Assembly (NCBI RefSeq): GCF_017377395.1
Contig: NZ_CP061800.1
Span: 4,919,633-4,983,632, forward strand
Origin: Desulfonema magnum
GTDB lineage: Bacteria > Desulfobacterota > Desulfobacteria > Desulfobacterales > 4be13
DNA length: 64,000 bases
Reading direction: 5' to 3'
Translations under genes and position numbers: made by a program
Shown here: piece by piece, positions 15,177 through 23,970 of the stretch
Layout of the letters: each line of letters opens with the position of its first letter
Position numbering within the stretch: position 1 is the stretch's first letter
The notes under the pieces: model-generated
What the model saw: only the letters and a program-made list of their open reading frames with translations
What the model was told of the DNA's origin: nothing
Databases searched by the model: none

Positions 15177-16283
15177 ATGAGTTATCCCGAAGCAATTTTT
15201 AAAATTATTGAAGAAAATAACTGTCCCCTTTATGAATTGGAAGATGAATTCAAATTATCAGGCAAAGCCCTTTTGTTAAAAAAAAGAGAAAAAACATTTA
15301 TCACCACCTCAGTTATTAAAATGCCATATGGCAAAGCTGCCTGTCGCATACTTATCGAAGATATCACTGCAATTCTTATCAAGTATGAAAACATGGAGAA
15401 TGTTCGCAGATGCGTAATCAATTGCAGTGGCTGCTCAGGATTGGTTCGGTTAGAATACAGGAAAGAAGAACTTCATTTAATACCAGAGGATGAAAAAGAT
15501 GAAGATGATATCAACGCGCTTGTAAGTTTATTGTATATATTTCCGATTTTTCAAACGCTTGATGAACATGATATCGAAAGAATCGTTCCTTTATTAAAGA
15601 TGAAAAAATTTGCCAAAGGTAAATCCATAATAACAAAAGGACAGCCTGGCACAAATTTATACATCATCATATCCGGGCTGCTTGAAGTCCTGGCAGATGA
15701 AGGCATAAGCATCGCCACTATGGAGAGAGGCGATGTTTTCGGAGAAATAAGTCTTCTCCTTGGTACGCCTGTGGGTGCCACAGTAAAGGTTCTGGAAACT
15801 TCAAGGGTTTTATATCTGAGCGGGAAGGATTTCAGAAATATTCTGGATCAGTTCCCCTCCCTTCAAATTTATTTTGCCCGTTTGTTGGCAAAAAGGCTTT
15901 CTAAAACAAACAGTGACAGGTTTGAAGATTTTTCATCCGGAATCATCGGGAATTTTTCGGAAATGACTCCCGGAGAGTTGTTCCAGACCCTTAATTTAAA
16001 TCGTAAAACCGGTGTGTTGGATATGGCTTTGTCCAAAGGGCCTGCAAAAATGTGTTTCAGAGAGGGAAGTCTTATCCGTGTTGAATATGATGAAAAAAAA
16101 GGTAAGAAAGCCTTTTTTAGCATATTAAAAGAAAAAAAGGGACGATTCAAATTTCATAAGGGGCTGTCCTCTGAAGAAATGAAAGGTCATGAAATAGGGG
16201 ACTTTATGTGGCTTTTAATGGAAGGAATTCGGAGAATGGACGAAGAAAATAAGACCGCACAGGCTTCTTTTCCTAATACATAA
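15177..16283 (+). CDS. cNMP-binding + PATAN (DUF4388) signalling protein, copy 1
   Basis: A 368-residue cytoplasmic protein. Residues 1-115 form an N-terminal domain with NCPLYEL near 15-21 and the motif NCSGCSGL at 82-89. Residues ~121-242 are a cyclic-nucleotide-binding domain (FPIFQTLDEHDIERI, then GDVFGEISLLLGTPVGATV, the phosphate-binding cassette, lacking the usual Arg of strict cAMP binders). Residues ~255-355 are a PATAN/DUF4388 domain (GELFQTLNLNRKTGVLDM, CFREGSLIRVEYD, GRFKF), a module linked to response regulators in deltaproteobacteria. The paralogue follows after 14 bp, so the two form an operon. Ligand and output are unknown. Confidence 0.82.
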   Translation: MSYPEAIFKIIEENNCPLYELEDEFKLSGKALLLKKREKTFITTSVIKMPYGKAACRILIEDITAILIKYENMENVRRCVINCSGCSGLVRLEYRKEELHLIPEDEKDEDDINALVSLLYIFPIFQTLDEHDIERIVPLLKMKKFAKGKSIITKGQPGTNLYIIISGLLEVLADEGISIATMERGDVFGEISLLLGTPVGATVKVLETSRVLYLSGKDFRNILDQFPSLQIYFARLLAKRLSKTNSDRFEDFSSGIIGNFSEMTPGELFQTLNLNRKTGVLDMALSKGPAKMCFREGSLIRVEYDEKKGKKAFFSILKEKKGRFKFHKGLSSEEMKGHEIGDFMWLLMEGIRRMDEENKTAQASFPNT

Positions 16284-16297
16284 GAAGAGGAATAAGA

Positions 16298-17380
16298 ATG
16301 AGTTTTCCCGAAGCAATTTTTAAAATTATCGAAGAGAGTAACTGTCCCCTTTATGAATTGGGAGATGAATTCAAATTGTCAGGCAAAGCTGTTTTGGTAG
16401 GGGACAGCGAAGAGAAAAAATTTATTAACACCTCGGTCATCAAAATACCTGAGGACAGGCCCGTGTGCCGAATACTTATTTCGGACATAACAGCTGTTCT
16501 TGTGGAATACGGAAGCATGGAGAGCCTTCCGAAATACGTGACAAATTGCAGCGGCTGTACCGGACTCATCAAGCTGGAGTATAACCAGGAAAAGAAATTT
16601 AAAACAACAGCCATTGACAAACAGGATAATAACATCAAGTTTGCTGCAAAATTGCTGAAGCGGTTTCCGATTTTCCAGACCCTTGACGAGGCGGATATCA
16701 AAAGACTGACACCGATGTTAAAGATGAAAAAATTTGCCAAGGGGGCCACCATCATAAAAAAAGGAGATCCTGCCAGTAATTTATATATCATCGTGTCCGG
16801 CAAAGCCGAAGTACTGGTTGATGAGGATACCAGCATTGGCTACATGGGAAGCGGAGAAGTTTTCGGTGAGATAAGTCTTCTCATCGGAACGCCTGTGGGT
16901 GCGACAATAAGAGTCGGGGAACTTGTAACTGTTTTATTTATCTATGGCAAAGATTTCAAAAAAGTTCTGAATATGTTTCCGTCTCTTCAAATGTATTTTG
17001 CCCGTCTGCTTGCTCAGAGGCTTGCAAAAACAAATGTCGAACGGCTTGAGGAATTTGCGTCCGGAATGATCGGAAGGCTCTCTGAAAATCCCCCCTCTGA
17101 ATTACTTCAGACCCTTAATCTGAACCATAAAACCGGTGTGCTGACCCTGACACTCTCCAAAGGCACGGCAGAACTCTCTTTCAGAGAGGGGGGTCTTATC
17201 CGTGCAAAATACAGTAAAAAAGAAGGCAAGGAAGCTTTCTTTGACATATTAAAAGAAAAAGAAGGCAGATTCAAGTTCAGTCCGGGGTTATCCAAAGAAG
17301 AAATTAAAGCCCCCGAACTGGGGGACTTTATGTGGCTCTTAATGGAAGGGATGAGGCGTATAGATGAGGAAGATATCTGA
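16298..17380 (+). CDS. cNMP-binding + PATAN (DUF4388) signalling protein, copy 2
   Basis: A 360-residue tandem paralogue of the preceding gene with the same three domains: N-terminal region with NCSGCTGLIKLEY, cNMP-binding domain (FPIFQTLDEADIKRL, SGEVFGEISLLIGTPVGATI) and PATAN domain (SELLQTLNLNHKTGVLTL, SFREGGLIRAKYS). SD AAGAGGAATAAG precedes ATG 16298. Most divergence is in the linker after the CxxC motif and in the PATAN helices, so the copies may sense or signal differently. An AT-rich tandem array begins just after the stop and continues into the convergent serpin gene. Confidence 0.82.
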   Translation: MSFPEAIFKIIEESNCPLYELGDEFKLSGKAVLVGDSEEKKFINTSVIKIPEDRPVCRILISDITAVLVEYGSMESLPKYVTNCSGCTGLIKLEYNQEKKFKTTAIDKQDNNIKFAAKLLKRFPIFQTLDEADIKRLTPMLKMKKFAKGATIIKKGDPASNLYIIVSGKAEVLVDEDTSIGYMGSGEVFGEISLLIGTPVGATIRVGELVTVLFIYGKDFKKVLNMFPSLQMYFARLLAQRLAKTNVERLEEFASGMIGRLSENPPSELLQTLNLNHKTGVLTLTLSKGTAELSFREGGLIRAKYSKKEGKEAFFDILKEKEGRFKFSPGLSKEEIKAPELGDFMWLLMEGMRRIDEEDI

Positions 17381-17535
17381 TATAATTGATAATGGACAAT
17401 TGATAATTGCTGAGGATTAAGAAATTCCTCATTCTCTGGTTCTCGCTTTAATTATCAATTATCAATTATCAATTATTCATTCTCAATTATCCATTATCAA
17501 TTATCCATTATCAATTATCCATTATCAATTATCAA
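17381..17535. repeat. ATTATCAATT array reaching into the serpin C-terminus
   Basis: TGATAATTGATAAT units after 17380, then many ATTATCAATT/ATTATCCATT units from ~17450 to 17535. The last 11 bases lie inside the serpin coding sequence, read on the minus strand, and encode IIDN plus the TGA stop. Confidence 0.9.
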
Positions 17536-19498
17536 TTATCGTCACCATTCTGCCGATAAAAAGGATGGCTTTTGTTTCAATGTCACGGATTAGGAAGATA
17601 AAGGGACGGTTTATTGTCACTTCTATGGGTTCGGGAGGAACGGATTCATCCATAATCACCGCGGTGGCAGCAGCGGCTTCTGTTCCGGCTTCATCTACCG
17701 ACACAAATGCTTTGTGTATTACATCGCTGATAAAGAGATTGCGGGTTCCGTCCATTCCGGAAAAATCCGCCCCGTCGCCAAAAGCGATTGGCATGCCCAT
17801 CTGAGCAAGGGTCTCGCTCAGACTGACGGAATCTGATTCATATTTGAATTTGGGCATTTTCAACTGCATATTTTTCAACTCAAGACTTTCTGTGATTGTA
17901 CTTAGCTGTTCAGCCGTAAGCGAGCTTTCAAATGTGCCAAAGTCACGGGAGCTTCGGCGGAAAAGACTGCCGAAACTTGTGACACTGGTTGTAACCGAAT
18001 CGCCGGATGTATCCGGCGCATCAGGAAGCAGAATCACCATTGAGAGTTCATCGCCGTCATACAGGAGTTCCACGGCCTCATAGCCCTCGCCTTTTGCGTA
18101 GCCGAAAGGCTTTGTCTGGGACATCATCGGTACTGACATCTCTGTCCCGTCAGCTAAATAAAAGGTGTCATTTTGGGTGGCTTCTTCCTCAAAAGGGAAT
18201 TTCCATGCAGCATTAAAATAAATGGCATTGGTAAGCACAAGGCGTGTGAAAGATGAGATTGCTCCGGGGGGAATCAGGTCTTTTATCTTTTCCTCGGTCT
18301 GATCGCTGACCCACTCATTGATGGCGATACGGGAATCATTGGGTGATTTGGCAAAGTCAAGAAGATTCAGACCTGCCCCGTAGTTTTCAGCCAGCACATC
18401 AACAAACGACGAAAGAAAGGGATAGCTGGTCTGTCCCCATATGGAATTGGCAATATTCAGCCTGAAGCCTTCCCCGTCCTGGCCTTCAGCGCCATGACCC
18501 CGGGTGGAGAGTTCCAGGTCAAGGGCATTGAAGGCGGGATGCAGGCGATCCTGGGAGAGAAAATGAAGGGTGTCTTTCATTTGCTGTTCGGTCTCGTTTT
18601 TAGCGCCCGAGTAAGTCATTGCAAGGGCCTGAGAGATGCTATACGGAGAATAAAAGAGATTTCCTTCATTTTCAGAGAGTTTCTGATAGAGTGCAAGGGC
18701 AAACTCGGTGTTTCCGGCAACCAGATCCCGCAGGTCATCTGCGCTGACATCCGGCGATGTCACCCTGGGCTTTTCTGACTGCATGATTTCTATCTGATCG
18801 TCTGACGGCTGAGTCAGACCTGCGATGACCCGTAAAATATAAACTGCGTCTTCTGTTCCGGTCTTACCGTCTTCATTTATATCTGAATTTATACCCTCCT
18901 CAGCCATACCCGCCAATATCTTTAAAACCAGTATCGCATGTGTCAGATTGAAATTCTCAGCCTTGTCTGATCTGACAATGACTTTGACCTTATCTGAAAT
19001 TGTCTCATTTACTCCAAAACCGGATTTACCGGATACCGGCATCTCATTACATTCAAACTTTTCAAATGACAGCAGGGAACTGTCGCCAAACCGCCCGATA
19101 ATCTTGAAGTCCACAAACGCAAAAGGTGTTTCCGTGCTTCCGGGGGATAATTCCCGGCCAGAGTAAATTGAAACCTTTGCCTTACCCTCATCATCTGTGT
19201 TTATTGGTATTAACGTATAATCTTTGTTTTCCAATATCCCACCAGCTAATGTCACGCCAGTTGCATCAAGCACATCTTTATCATACTCAATAGCTAAAGT
19301 AATTCCTTCAATTTCTTTTTCCTGCTCTAAAAAAAGGGGCATTGTCAATGTGGAATCCTGAACTTCAATTTCAGGTATATTCTGGGCCATGACCATAAAA
19401 GGCATGAATGCGGATATACCCAATATAATAAATACTGCAAACAAGATGTACAAAGCTGATTCTGAACTTTTAAATCTGTTTTTAAACATAATTTTCAC
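17525..19498 (-). CDS. Secreted cohesin-dockerin-serpin protein
   Basis: A 657-residue protein. A signal peptide/TM (ALYILFAVFIILGISAFMPF) is followed by a cohesin-like beta domain (~45-170; TMPLFLEQEKEIEGITLAIE, VDFKIIGRFGDSSLLSF), a type I dockerin-like repeat pair (~185-228; DINEDGKTGTEDAVYILRVI) and a full serpin (~250-655; NLFYSPYSISQALAMTYSGA, LTNAIYFNAAWKFPF, INRPFIFLIRD). The reactive loop has an inhibitory hinge (GTEAAAATAVIMDESV), and P1 falls near Ser/Val if the canonical 17-residue spacing holds. It probably inhibits foreign or endogenous proteases at the cell surface, anchored by cohesin-dockerin contacts (inference). The start is GTG 19498 or ATG nine bases in. The usual FxGRVxxP ending is changed to FIGRMVTIIDN, the last residues being repeat-encoded. 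Confidence 0.85.
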   Translation of the reverse strand: MKIMFKNRFKSSESALYILFAVFIILGISAFMPFMVMAQNIPEIEVQDSTLTMPLFLEQEKEIEGITLAIEYDKDVLDATGVTLAGGILENKDYTLIPINTDDEGKAKVSIYSGRELSPGSTETPFAFVDFKIIGRFGDSSLLSFEKFECNEMPVSGKSGFGVNETISDKVKVIVRSDKAENFNLTHAILVLKILAGMAEEGINSDINEDGKTGTEDAVYILRVIAGLTQPSDDQIEIMQSEKPRVTSPDVSADDLRDLVAGNTEFALALYQKLSENEGNLFYSPYSISQALAMTYSGAKNETEQQMKDTLHFLSQDRLHPAFNALDLELSTRGHGAEGQDGEGFRLNIANSIWGQTSYPFLSSFVDVLAENYGAGLNLLDFAKSPNDSRIAINEWVSDQTEEKIKDLIPPGAISSFTRLVLTNAIYFNAAWKFPFEEEATQNDTFYLADGTEMSVPMMSQTKPFGYAKGEGYEAVELLYDGDELSMVILLPDAPDTSGDSVTTSVTSFGSLFRRSSRDFGTFESSLTAEQLSTITESLELKNMQLKMPKFKYESDSVSLSETLAQMGMPIAFGDGADFSGMDGTRNLFISDVIHKAFVSVDEAGTEAAAATAVIMDESVPPEPIEVTINRPFIFLIRDIETKAILFIGRMVTIIDN

Positions 19499-20212
19499 CT
19501 ATTTTTTTGAAAAATTTTGGAATATTGATAAATAAGCAATAGAAAAAAACAGAATGTTTTTTGCAATATCAGATTTCATGCTAAATAATACGGAACTTTT
19601 CTTGCAAATTGCAAATCACAACAGGCTTTCATATAAACGGCCATGAGCTGACGGTCACAACGAACGATGAAAGTTTTATAGTTTTTCCTAACATTTAACA
19701 CCTAACACTTTCATATAAACTCCCATGAACTGCCGGTCACAACAAAATATGAAATTTTTATAGTTTTTCTTAATACTTAACACCTAACACCTAACACTTT
19801 CATATAAACGGCCATGATCTGCCGGTCACAACGAACGATGAAAGTTTTGTAGTTTTTCCTGACATTTAAAACTTAACACCTGACACTTTCATATAAACGG
19901 GCATGAACTGCCGGTCACAACGAATGATGAAAGTTTTGCAGTTTTTCCTAACACTTAACACCTAACACTTAACACTTTCATATAAACTCCCATGTCCTGC
20001 GGACACAACGAATGATGAAAGTTTTGCAGTTTTTCCTGACACCTGACACCTAACACCTAACACTTAACACTTTCATATAAATATAGAGGTATTATTTAAA
20101 AATTTCAAGAAAATTATGGTGGATCCGTCCTCTGGCAATAAATTGCCGGGCTATTTTCAGCCGTCTCTTCGGGACTGGGATGTTTATTGATTTTTGAGGA
20201 TATAAGTCCGGG
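19499..20212. other. Spacer filled by the 85-95-bp repeat array
   Basis: 19499-19626 is an AT-rich leader of the serpin gene; 19627-20080 is the long repeat array (separate entry); 20081-20212 contains a copy of GCCGGGCTATTTTCAGC followed by a CGGGACT motif, also found at 9675-9705. No gene is visible. Confidence 0.6.
19627..20080 (+). repeat. Composite repeat array R1 (five units)
   Basis: Five tandem units of ~83-95 bp, each beginning TTTCATATAAACGGCCATGA, continuing CTGCCGGTCACAACGAA and ATGAAAGTTTTGCAGTTTTT, and ending in 3-5 YTRACAC heptamers. TTTCAT and ATGAAA within each unit are inverted. The same unit makes up arrays at 30283-30809, 38201-38413 and, inverted, 62135-62431. Confidence 0.95.
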
Positions 20213-20689
20213 TTATGGAATGACATAAAATTCAATAGCTTTGTCAGTGGGATCATCAGGTTCCACATTACAAAATTCAGCGCCGATAAAAGAACCGAAT
20301 ATTTTTTTTACCAAAACCTTTTTTCTGATCAATATTTCCTGATCGTTATCCAAAGAAAATTTTACCAAAACTTCATCACCAACCGCAAAATTTTGTTTGC
20401 TCTGGGCATCGAATTTAAGACCGATAAGCGACAGATCTTTTACGACCATCGGCTTTTCGATGTTATCTTCCAAGACATATGTTCCGGGCAAATTTGTCTC
20501 TTTTCTGTAAAATTTTCGCCTTTCCAAAAGAACATCAGAAGTATATCCGCATGTACATTTGAATTTTATCCTGGCAATCTTATCGCTATTTTTATTCTGA
20601 GAAACATTAATTGTCTTTATCTTTGAACATTTCGGGCACATAAATGTAACCATTCCGTCATTGCTGATAAAAAGTTTTTTTTCTGCCAT
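20213..20689 (-). CDS. PilZ-domain c-di-GMP receptor with zinc-ribbon-like N-terminus
   Basis: A 158-residue cytoplasmic protein. Residues 1-55 contain CPKC and CTC pairs (positions ~18-21 and ~45-47), a probable zinc ribbon. Residues ~57-150 are a PilZ domain with the c-di-GMP signature: RRKFYRKETNLPG (RxxxR) and DLSLIGLKFDA (D-x-S-x-x-G), followed by beta strands (GDEVLVKFSLD, GSFIGAEFC). It is a probable c-di-GMP effector. The SD is weak (AGGTG). A MITE lies just upstream (20722-20827), so promoter elements may lie within or beyond it. Confidence 0.85.
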   Translation of the reverse strand: MAEKKLFISNDGMVTFMCPKCSKIKTINVSQNKNSDKIARIKFKCTCGYTSDVLLERRKFYRKETNLPGTYVLEDNIEKPMVVKDLSLIGLKFDAQSKQNFAVGDEVLVKFSLDNDQEILIRKKVLVKKIFGSFIGAEFCNVEPDDPTDKAIEFYVIP

Positions 20690-20721
20690 TTTTTATACAC
20701 CTGAAATTTTATGGATTATTA

Positions 20722-20827
20722 GGTATCTTTCATTTGACAGTTTACACTTTACTGTAAAACAATTTGCAAAACTGTTTTACAGCCCGGAAAAACTATAAAC
20801 TACTTTTGAGCTTTTGTGAAGGATGCC
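20722..20827. mobile_element. 106-bp MITE with 8-bp target duplication (copy A)
   Basis: The ends GGTATCTTTCA and TGAAGGATGCC are near-inverted, and GATTATTA is perfectly duplicated outside (20714-20721 and 20828-20835). Copy B (60697-60802) is the same length and homologous throughout in the opposite orientation. Its left end (TTTCATTTGACAGTTTACAC) matches the right end of the IS at 55949-57871, and its right end matches that IS's left end (AAAAGTAGTT), so it is an internal-deletion derivative. Confidence 0.88.
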
Positions 20828-20980
20828 GATTATTAAATTGACAAATAAATCTGTTATTAAATATAATAAAAAAGATACAAGTCAAGAATAAAAAATAAAA
20901 AACAGACACCGAATATCTGATATGTAAGCGTTTTTTTGTAGAAGGATGAGACAGGAATGCTGATTTAATGTTCATAAAAA

Positions 20981-21071
20981 GGTAGTCCTGCACAAGTAGT
21001 GATGAACAAGATTCAGTGTCCCGATATTCATGGGACTGAACGGGATTCATCACTGCCTTTGCAGGACTACC
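20981..21071. repeat. 91-bp palindromic repeat at the citrate synthase leader (copy 1)
   Basis: GGTAGTCCTGC at the left end and GCAGGACTACC at the right end, with further complementarity inward (GTGATGAA / TTCATCAC; CAGTGTCCCGAT / GGGACTGAAC). A second copy, also exactly 91 bp, is at 37612-37702. The first ATG after it (21073) is in frame with citrate synthase, but the better start is 21124. Confidence 0.85.
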
Positions 21072-21123
21072 CATGAAAAAACTGTCTTATATCCTGGTAT
21101 CTGGTAAAAAGAAAGGACAGAGT

Positions 21124-22410
21124 ATGGCTGCTGAACACGTAAAGATCATATTTGAAGGAAAAACGTATGAATTTCCTCTTATTGTAGGCACTGAAGGTGA
21201 AAAAGCCGTTGATATTTCAAAACTTCGCCAACGGACCGGGCTTATTACACTTGATCCGGGATTTGTCAACACAGGGAGTTGCAAGAGTGACATTACTTTT
21301 ATGAATGGAGAGAAGGGTATTCTGCGTTATCGGGGGATTCCGATTGAAGAACTGGCCGAACATTCAAGTTTCAGGGAAACCGCATTTCTTTTAATCCGGG
21401 GAATACTGCCCACCCAGAAACAAATCAATCGTTTTTCAGTCCTGTTAAATGATCATTCTCTTGTGCATGAGGATATGCGAGACTTTTACGGGAATTTTCC
21501 CAGAGCTTCTCATCCCATGGGCATACTCTCATCAATGGTTTCGGCCCTGAGAAGCTTCTATCCTTATCTTGAAGATGTGGAAGAAGAAATTGACATAACA
21601 GTTACCCGCCTTCTTTCCAAAGTTCGTACGATGGCAGCCATGTCCTATAAGATGTCAAGGGGCCACAGAGTGGTTTATCCCCGTCCTGATCTGTCATATT
21701 GTGCAAATTTTCTGAACATGATGTTTGACTCACCTGTAAAACCTTATGAAATTGATGAGGAAATTGTCAGAGCTTTGGATGTGTTCTGGATTCTTCATGC
21801 TGATCATGAACAGAATTGTTCCACTTCGGCTGTAAGAATTGTGGGCAGCGCTATGGTAAATCTTTATTCCACAATTTCTGCGGGAATTGCAGCACTCTGG
21901 GGCCCCTTGCACGGAGGCGCAAATCAGGCTGTTATAGGAATGCTTTCTGAAATTTTAAAAGAAGGTACCACTGTAAAACAGATTGTTGAAAGAGCAAAAG
22001 ACAAGAATAATCCTTTCAGAATGTTCGGATTCGGACACAGGGTTTACAAGACGTATGATCCCCGGGCAAAAATTATGAAAAAAATGTGTGACATTGTTCT
22101 TTCAAGGCTAAAACTTAGCGATCCTTTGCTTGATATCGCAAAGGAACTTGAGGAAGTCGCATTAAAGGATGATTATTTTATTGAGCATAATCTTTATCCG
22201 AATGTGGACTTTTACAGCGGTATTGTTCTGCGTGCTATCGGAATACCCACAAAAATGTTTACAGTCATGTTCGCAATCGGCAGACTCCCGGGATGGATTG
22301 CTCAATGGAAAGAGAGTATAGATGATCCGTCATCGAAGATCAGTCGCCCCCGCCAGATTTACATAGGCCCCCGGCAAACAAAATATGTTCCCATTGAGGA
22401 AAGAGAATAG
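21124..22410 (+). CDS. gltA: Citrate synthase
   Basis: Condenses acetyl-CoA with oxaloacetate to citrate. The 428-residue protein has all catalytic residues: HADHEQNCST (first His), LWGPLHGGANQAV (second His), FGFGHRVYKTYDPRA (substrate Arg/His) and NVDFYSGIVLRAIGIP (catalytic Asp). The N-terminal beta domain (EHVKIIFEGKTYEFPLIVGTEG) indicates the Gram-negative hexameric, NADH-sensitive type. The frame opens at 21073, adding 17 residues, but ATG 21124 with AAAGGA at 21112-21117 begins where homologues begin, so I choose it. The upstream 91-bp palindrome lies between promoter and gene. Confidence 0.95.
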   Translation: MAAEHVKIIFEGKTYEFPLIVGTEGEKAVDISKLRQRTGLITLDPGFVNTGSCKSDITFMNGEKGILRYRGIPIEELAEHSSFRETAFLLIRGILPTQKQINRFSVLLNDHSLVHEDMRDFYGNFPRASHPMGILSSMVSALRSFYPYLEDVEEEIDITVTRLLSKVRTMAAMSYKMSRGHRVVYPRPDLSYCANFLNMMFDSPVKPYEIDEEIVRALDVFWILHADHEQNCSTSAVRIVGSAMVNLYSTISAGIAALWGPLHGGANQAVIGMLSEILKEGTTVKQIVERAKDKNNPFRMFGFGHRVYKTYDPRAKIMKKMCDIVLSRLKLSDPLLDIAKELEEVALKDDYFIEHNLYPNVDFYSGIVLRAIGIPTKMFTVMFAIGRLPGWIAQWKESIDDPSSKISRPRQIYIGPRQTKYVPIEERE

Positions 22411-22556
22411 TTTTTTGTGATTGGGAGGTTGTGATTGGTGATTTGTGATTGGGAAGTTGTGATTTGTGATTTGAGCAGTCACCAATTACCCATCACAAAT
22501 CACAAATTACAAATTATAAATCACAAATCACAAATCACCAGTCACCAATAAAGAAA
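22411..22556. repeat. Inverted TTGTGATT / AATCACAA arrays
   Basis: GTGATTTGTGATTGGGAAGT-type units (22420-22475) face ATCACAAATCACAAATTACA units (22490-22550). Together they can form one long hairpin between gltA and queF, ending three bases before the queF start region. Confidence 0.85.
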
Positions 22557-22558
22557 GG

Positions 22559-22960
22559 ATGATGATGTCAGAACCATCTAAAAATAAGTTGCCTTATAAT
22601 ACACATAAACAGAACAATGTCTCAAAGGATATTCTTGAGGCTATTCCATATGAATATGAAGGCCGGAGAAATATTGATATTACGATACAGCAGCCGGAAT
22701 TTACGTCGGTATGCCCCATGACCGGGCTGCCGGATTTCGGAAATATCATAATAAAATACAGACCGGCAAAAAAAATAGTTGAATTAAAATCGCTGAAATT
22801 TTATTTGCTGCAATATCGAAATATCGGTATTTTCTATGAGCATGTGGTAAACCGTATTTTAGATGACCTTGTTGCTGTTCTTGATCCCAGGCGGATGGAG
22901 GTGACAGGAGATTTTACGGCAAGAGGGGGAATTTCGACCCGTGTGACCGCAGTCTATTGA
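22559..22960 (+). CDS. queF: NADPH-dependent 7-cyano-7-deazaguanine reductase
   Basis: Reduces preQ0 to preQ1 in queuosine biosynthesis. The 133-residue protein is the short, unimodular QueF type: FTSVCPMTGLPDFGNIII (catalytic Cys near residue 46, conserved Asp), ELKSLKFYLLQYRN (the E-L-K-S-L-K signature) and GGISTRVTAVY at the C-terminus. Three in-frame ATGs occur at 22559, 22562 and 22565; AAAGGA at 22552-22557 makes the third best spaced. No other queuosine gene is adjacent. Confidence 0.93.
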   Translation: MMMSEPSKNKLPYNTHKQNNVSKDILEAIPYEYEGRRNIDITIQQPEFTSVCPMTGLPDFGNIIIKYRPAKKIVELKSLKFYLLQYRNIGIFYEHVVNRILDDLVAVLDPRRMEVTGDFTARGGISTRVTAVY

Positions 22961-23117
22961 CACTGGCGACACACTTGAAACCTGACTTCAGCAGATGAAA
23001 ACTTTCAGAAAAATCGCTGAAAGGGCGATTTGTCAAGGCCCGGGGGCAAAGCTCCGGCTGAAATTCAGTAAAAAATTAAAAAGGGGTCAGGTGAACAGGT
23101 GTGTCCGGCGGGGAGAA

Positions 23118-23148
23118 GACTTCCGAAATTTTGAAAACTTCGGAAGTC
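23118..23148. terminator. GACTTCCGAA hairpin between queF and tmcC
   Basis: GACTTCCGAA (23118-23127) pairs with TTCGGAAGTC (23139-23148) across an AT-rich centre that extends the stem. It lies between convergent genes and is a likely bidirectional terminator. Confidence 0.6.
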
Positions 23149-23175
23149 TGGTTTGGTAAAAGAAGAGAAATATTC

Positions 23176-23835
23176 TCACCAGTCCTTGACGTTTCTCACA
23201 GCTCCGAATTCAGATCCCATATATCCTCTTGTAAATGGGAAAAAAAGCATGTGACTTAGCCGGGAAAAGGGGATGGCAATCAGCATGATTTCCCCTGAAA
23301 GCATGTGGAGAATCAGCATCATTCTGTATCCGATCCACTGATGATACGCCCAGAAACCCGTTATGAAAGGGGCCGCGACAATGGCAAGTATAATAAAATC
23401 CGAATAAGAGGTAAGATACCTGACCTCGGGTCGGACAAGTCGTCTCACAAGAAAAAAGACACAGGAGCCAACCACAATCAGCGTCATAAAATCAGCAGTG
23501 CCATCTGATATATACCCCCAACTGATATTCCATGATTCTTTCCAAAGCGTAATATGGGCAAAAAGGAAAATCGGAACACATAACATGCAGATATGAAAGG
23601 CAAATGTAACCACTGTCATTGCCGGATTTTTTTTCATATTCTCGCTTCCGAAAGGAATGATCCAGTGGAAAATTGAGCGAAACGCGTAATAGGGATTCAT
23701 GTAAATATAAACGACCGGATCTTTTTCCTTTGCCAGACTCGCCATGGAAATCAGGCGATAAAGGCTTCCTCCGATAAAAAGGATAAAGGAAATCCAGACC
23801 ATCGGACCACTCACAAAATTATAAAGACCATGCAT
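23176..23835 (-). CDS. tmcC: TmcC-type membrane cytochrome b subunit
   Basis: A 219-residue membrane protein of the NarI/DsrM-like fold with five predicted helices (MVWISFILFIGGSLYRLISM, MTVVTFAFHICMLCVPIFLF, FMTLIVVGSCVFFLVRRL, DFIILAIVAAPFITGFWAYH, MMLILHMLSGEIMLIAIPF). His residues in FAFHICM, FLFAHITLW, WAYHQW and LILHML are candidate haem b ligands. Homologues anchor the Tmc complex, which passes electrons from periplasmic tetraheme cytochrome c3 toward the cytoplasm in sulfate reducers. The upstream gene is TmcD-like; TmcA and TmcB genes are not in the window. SD AAGGAG precedes ATG 23835. Confidence 0.82.
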   Translation of the reverse strand: MHGLYNFVSGPMVWISFILFIGGSLYRLISMASLAKEKDPVVYIYMNPYYAFRSIFHWIIPFGSENMKKNPAMTVVTFAFHICMLCVPIFLFAHITLWKESWNISWGYISDGTADFMTLIVVGSCVFFLVRRLVRPEVRYLTSYSDFIILAIVAAPFITGFWAYHQWIGYRMMLILHMLSGEIMLIAIPFSRLSHMLFFPFTRGYMGSEFGAVRNVKDW

Positions 23836-23970
23836 CTGTTTTTTTCTCCTTCTGGTGTTTGGTCATTCGTTATTTCTTTTAATAAACGGTCATGACACAT
23901 CGGTCACAAAGGAATATGGAAATTTCAGTGTTCTTCCTGACACCTGAAATTTTTAACACCTGAAATTTTT

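Noticed and set aside
19627..20080. CRISPR array
   Set aside because: Units are contiguous 83-95-bp repeats without unique spacers and no cas genes are near; it is a tandem composite repeat.
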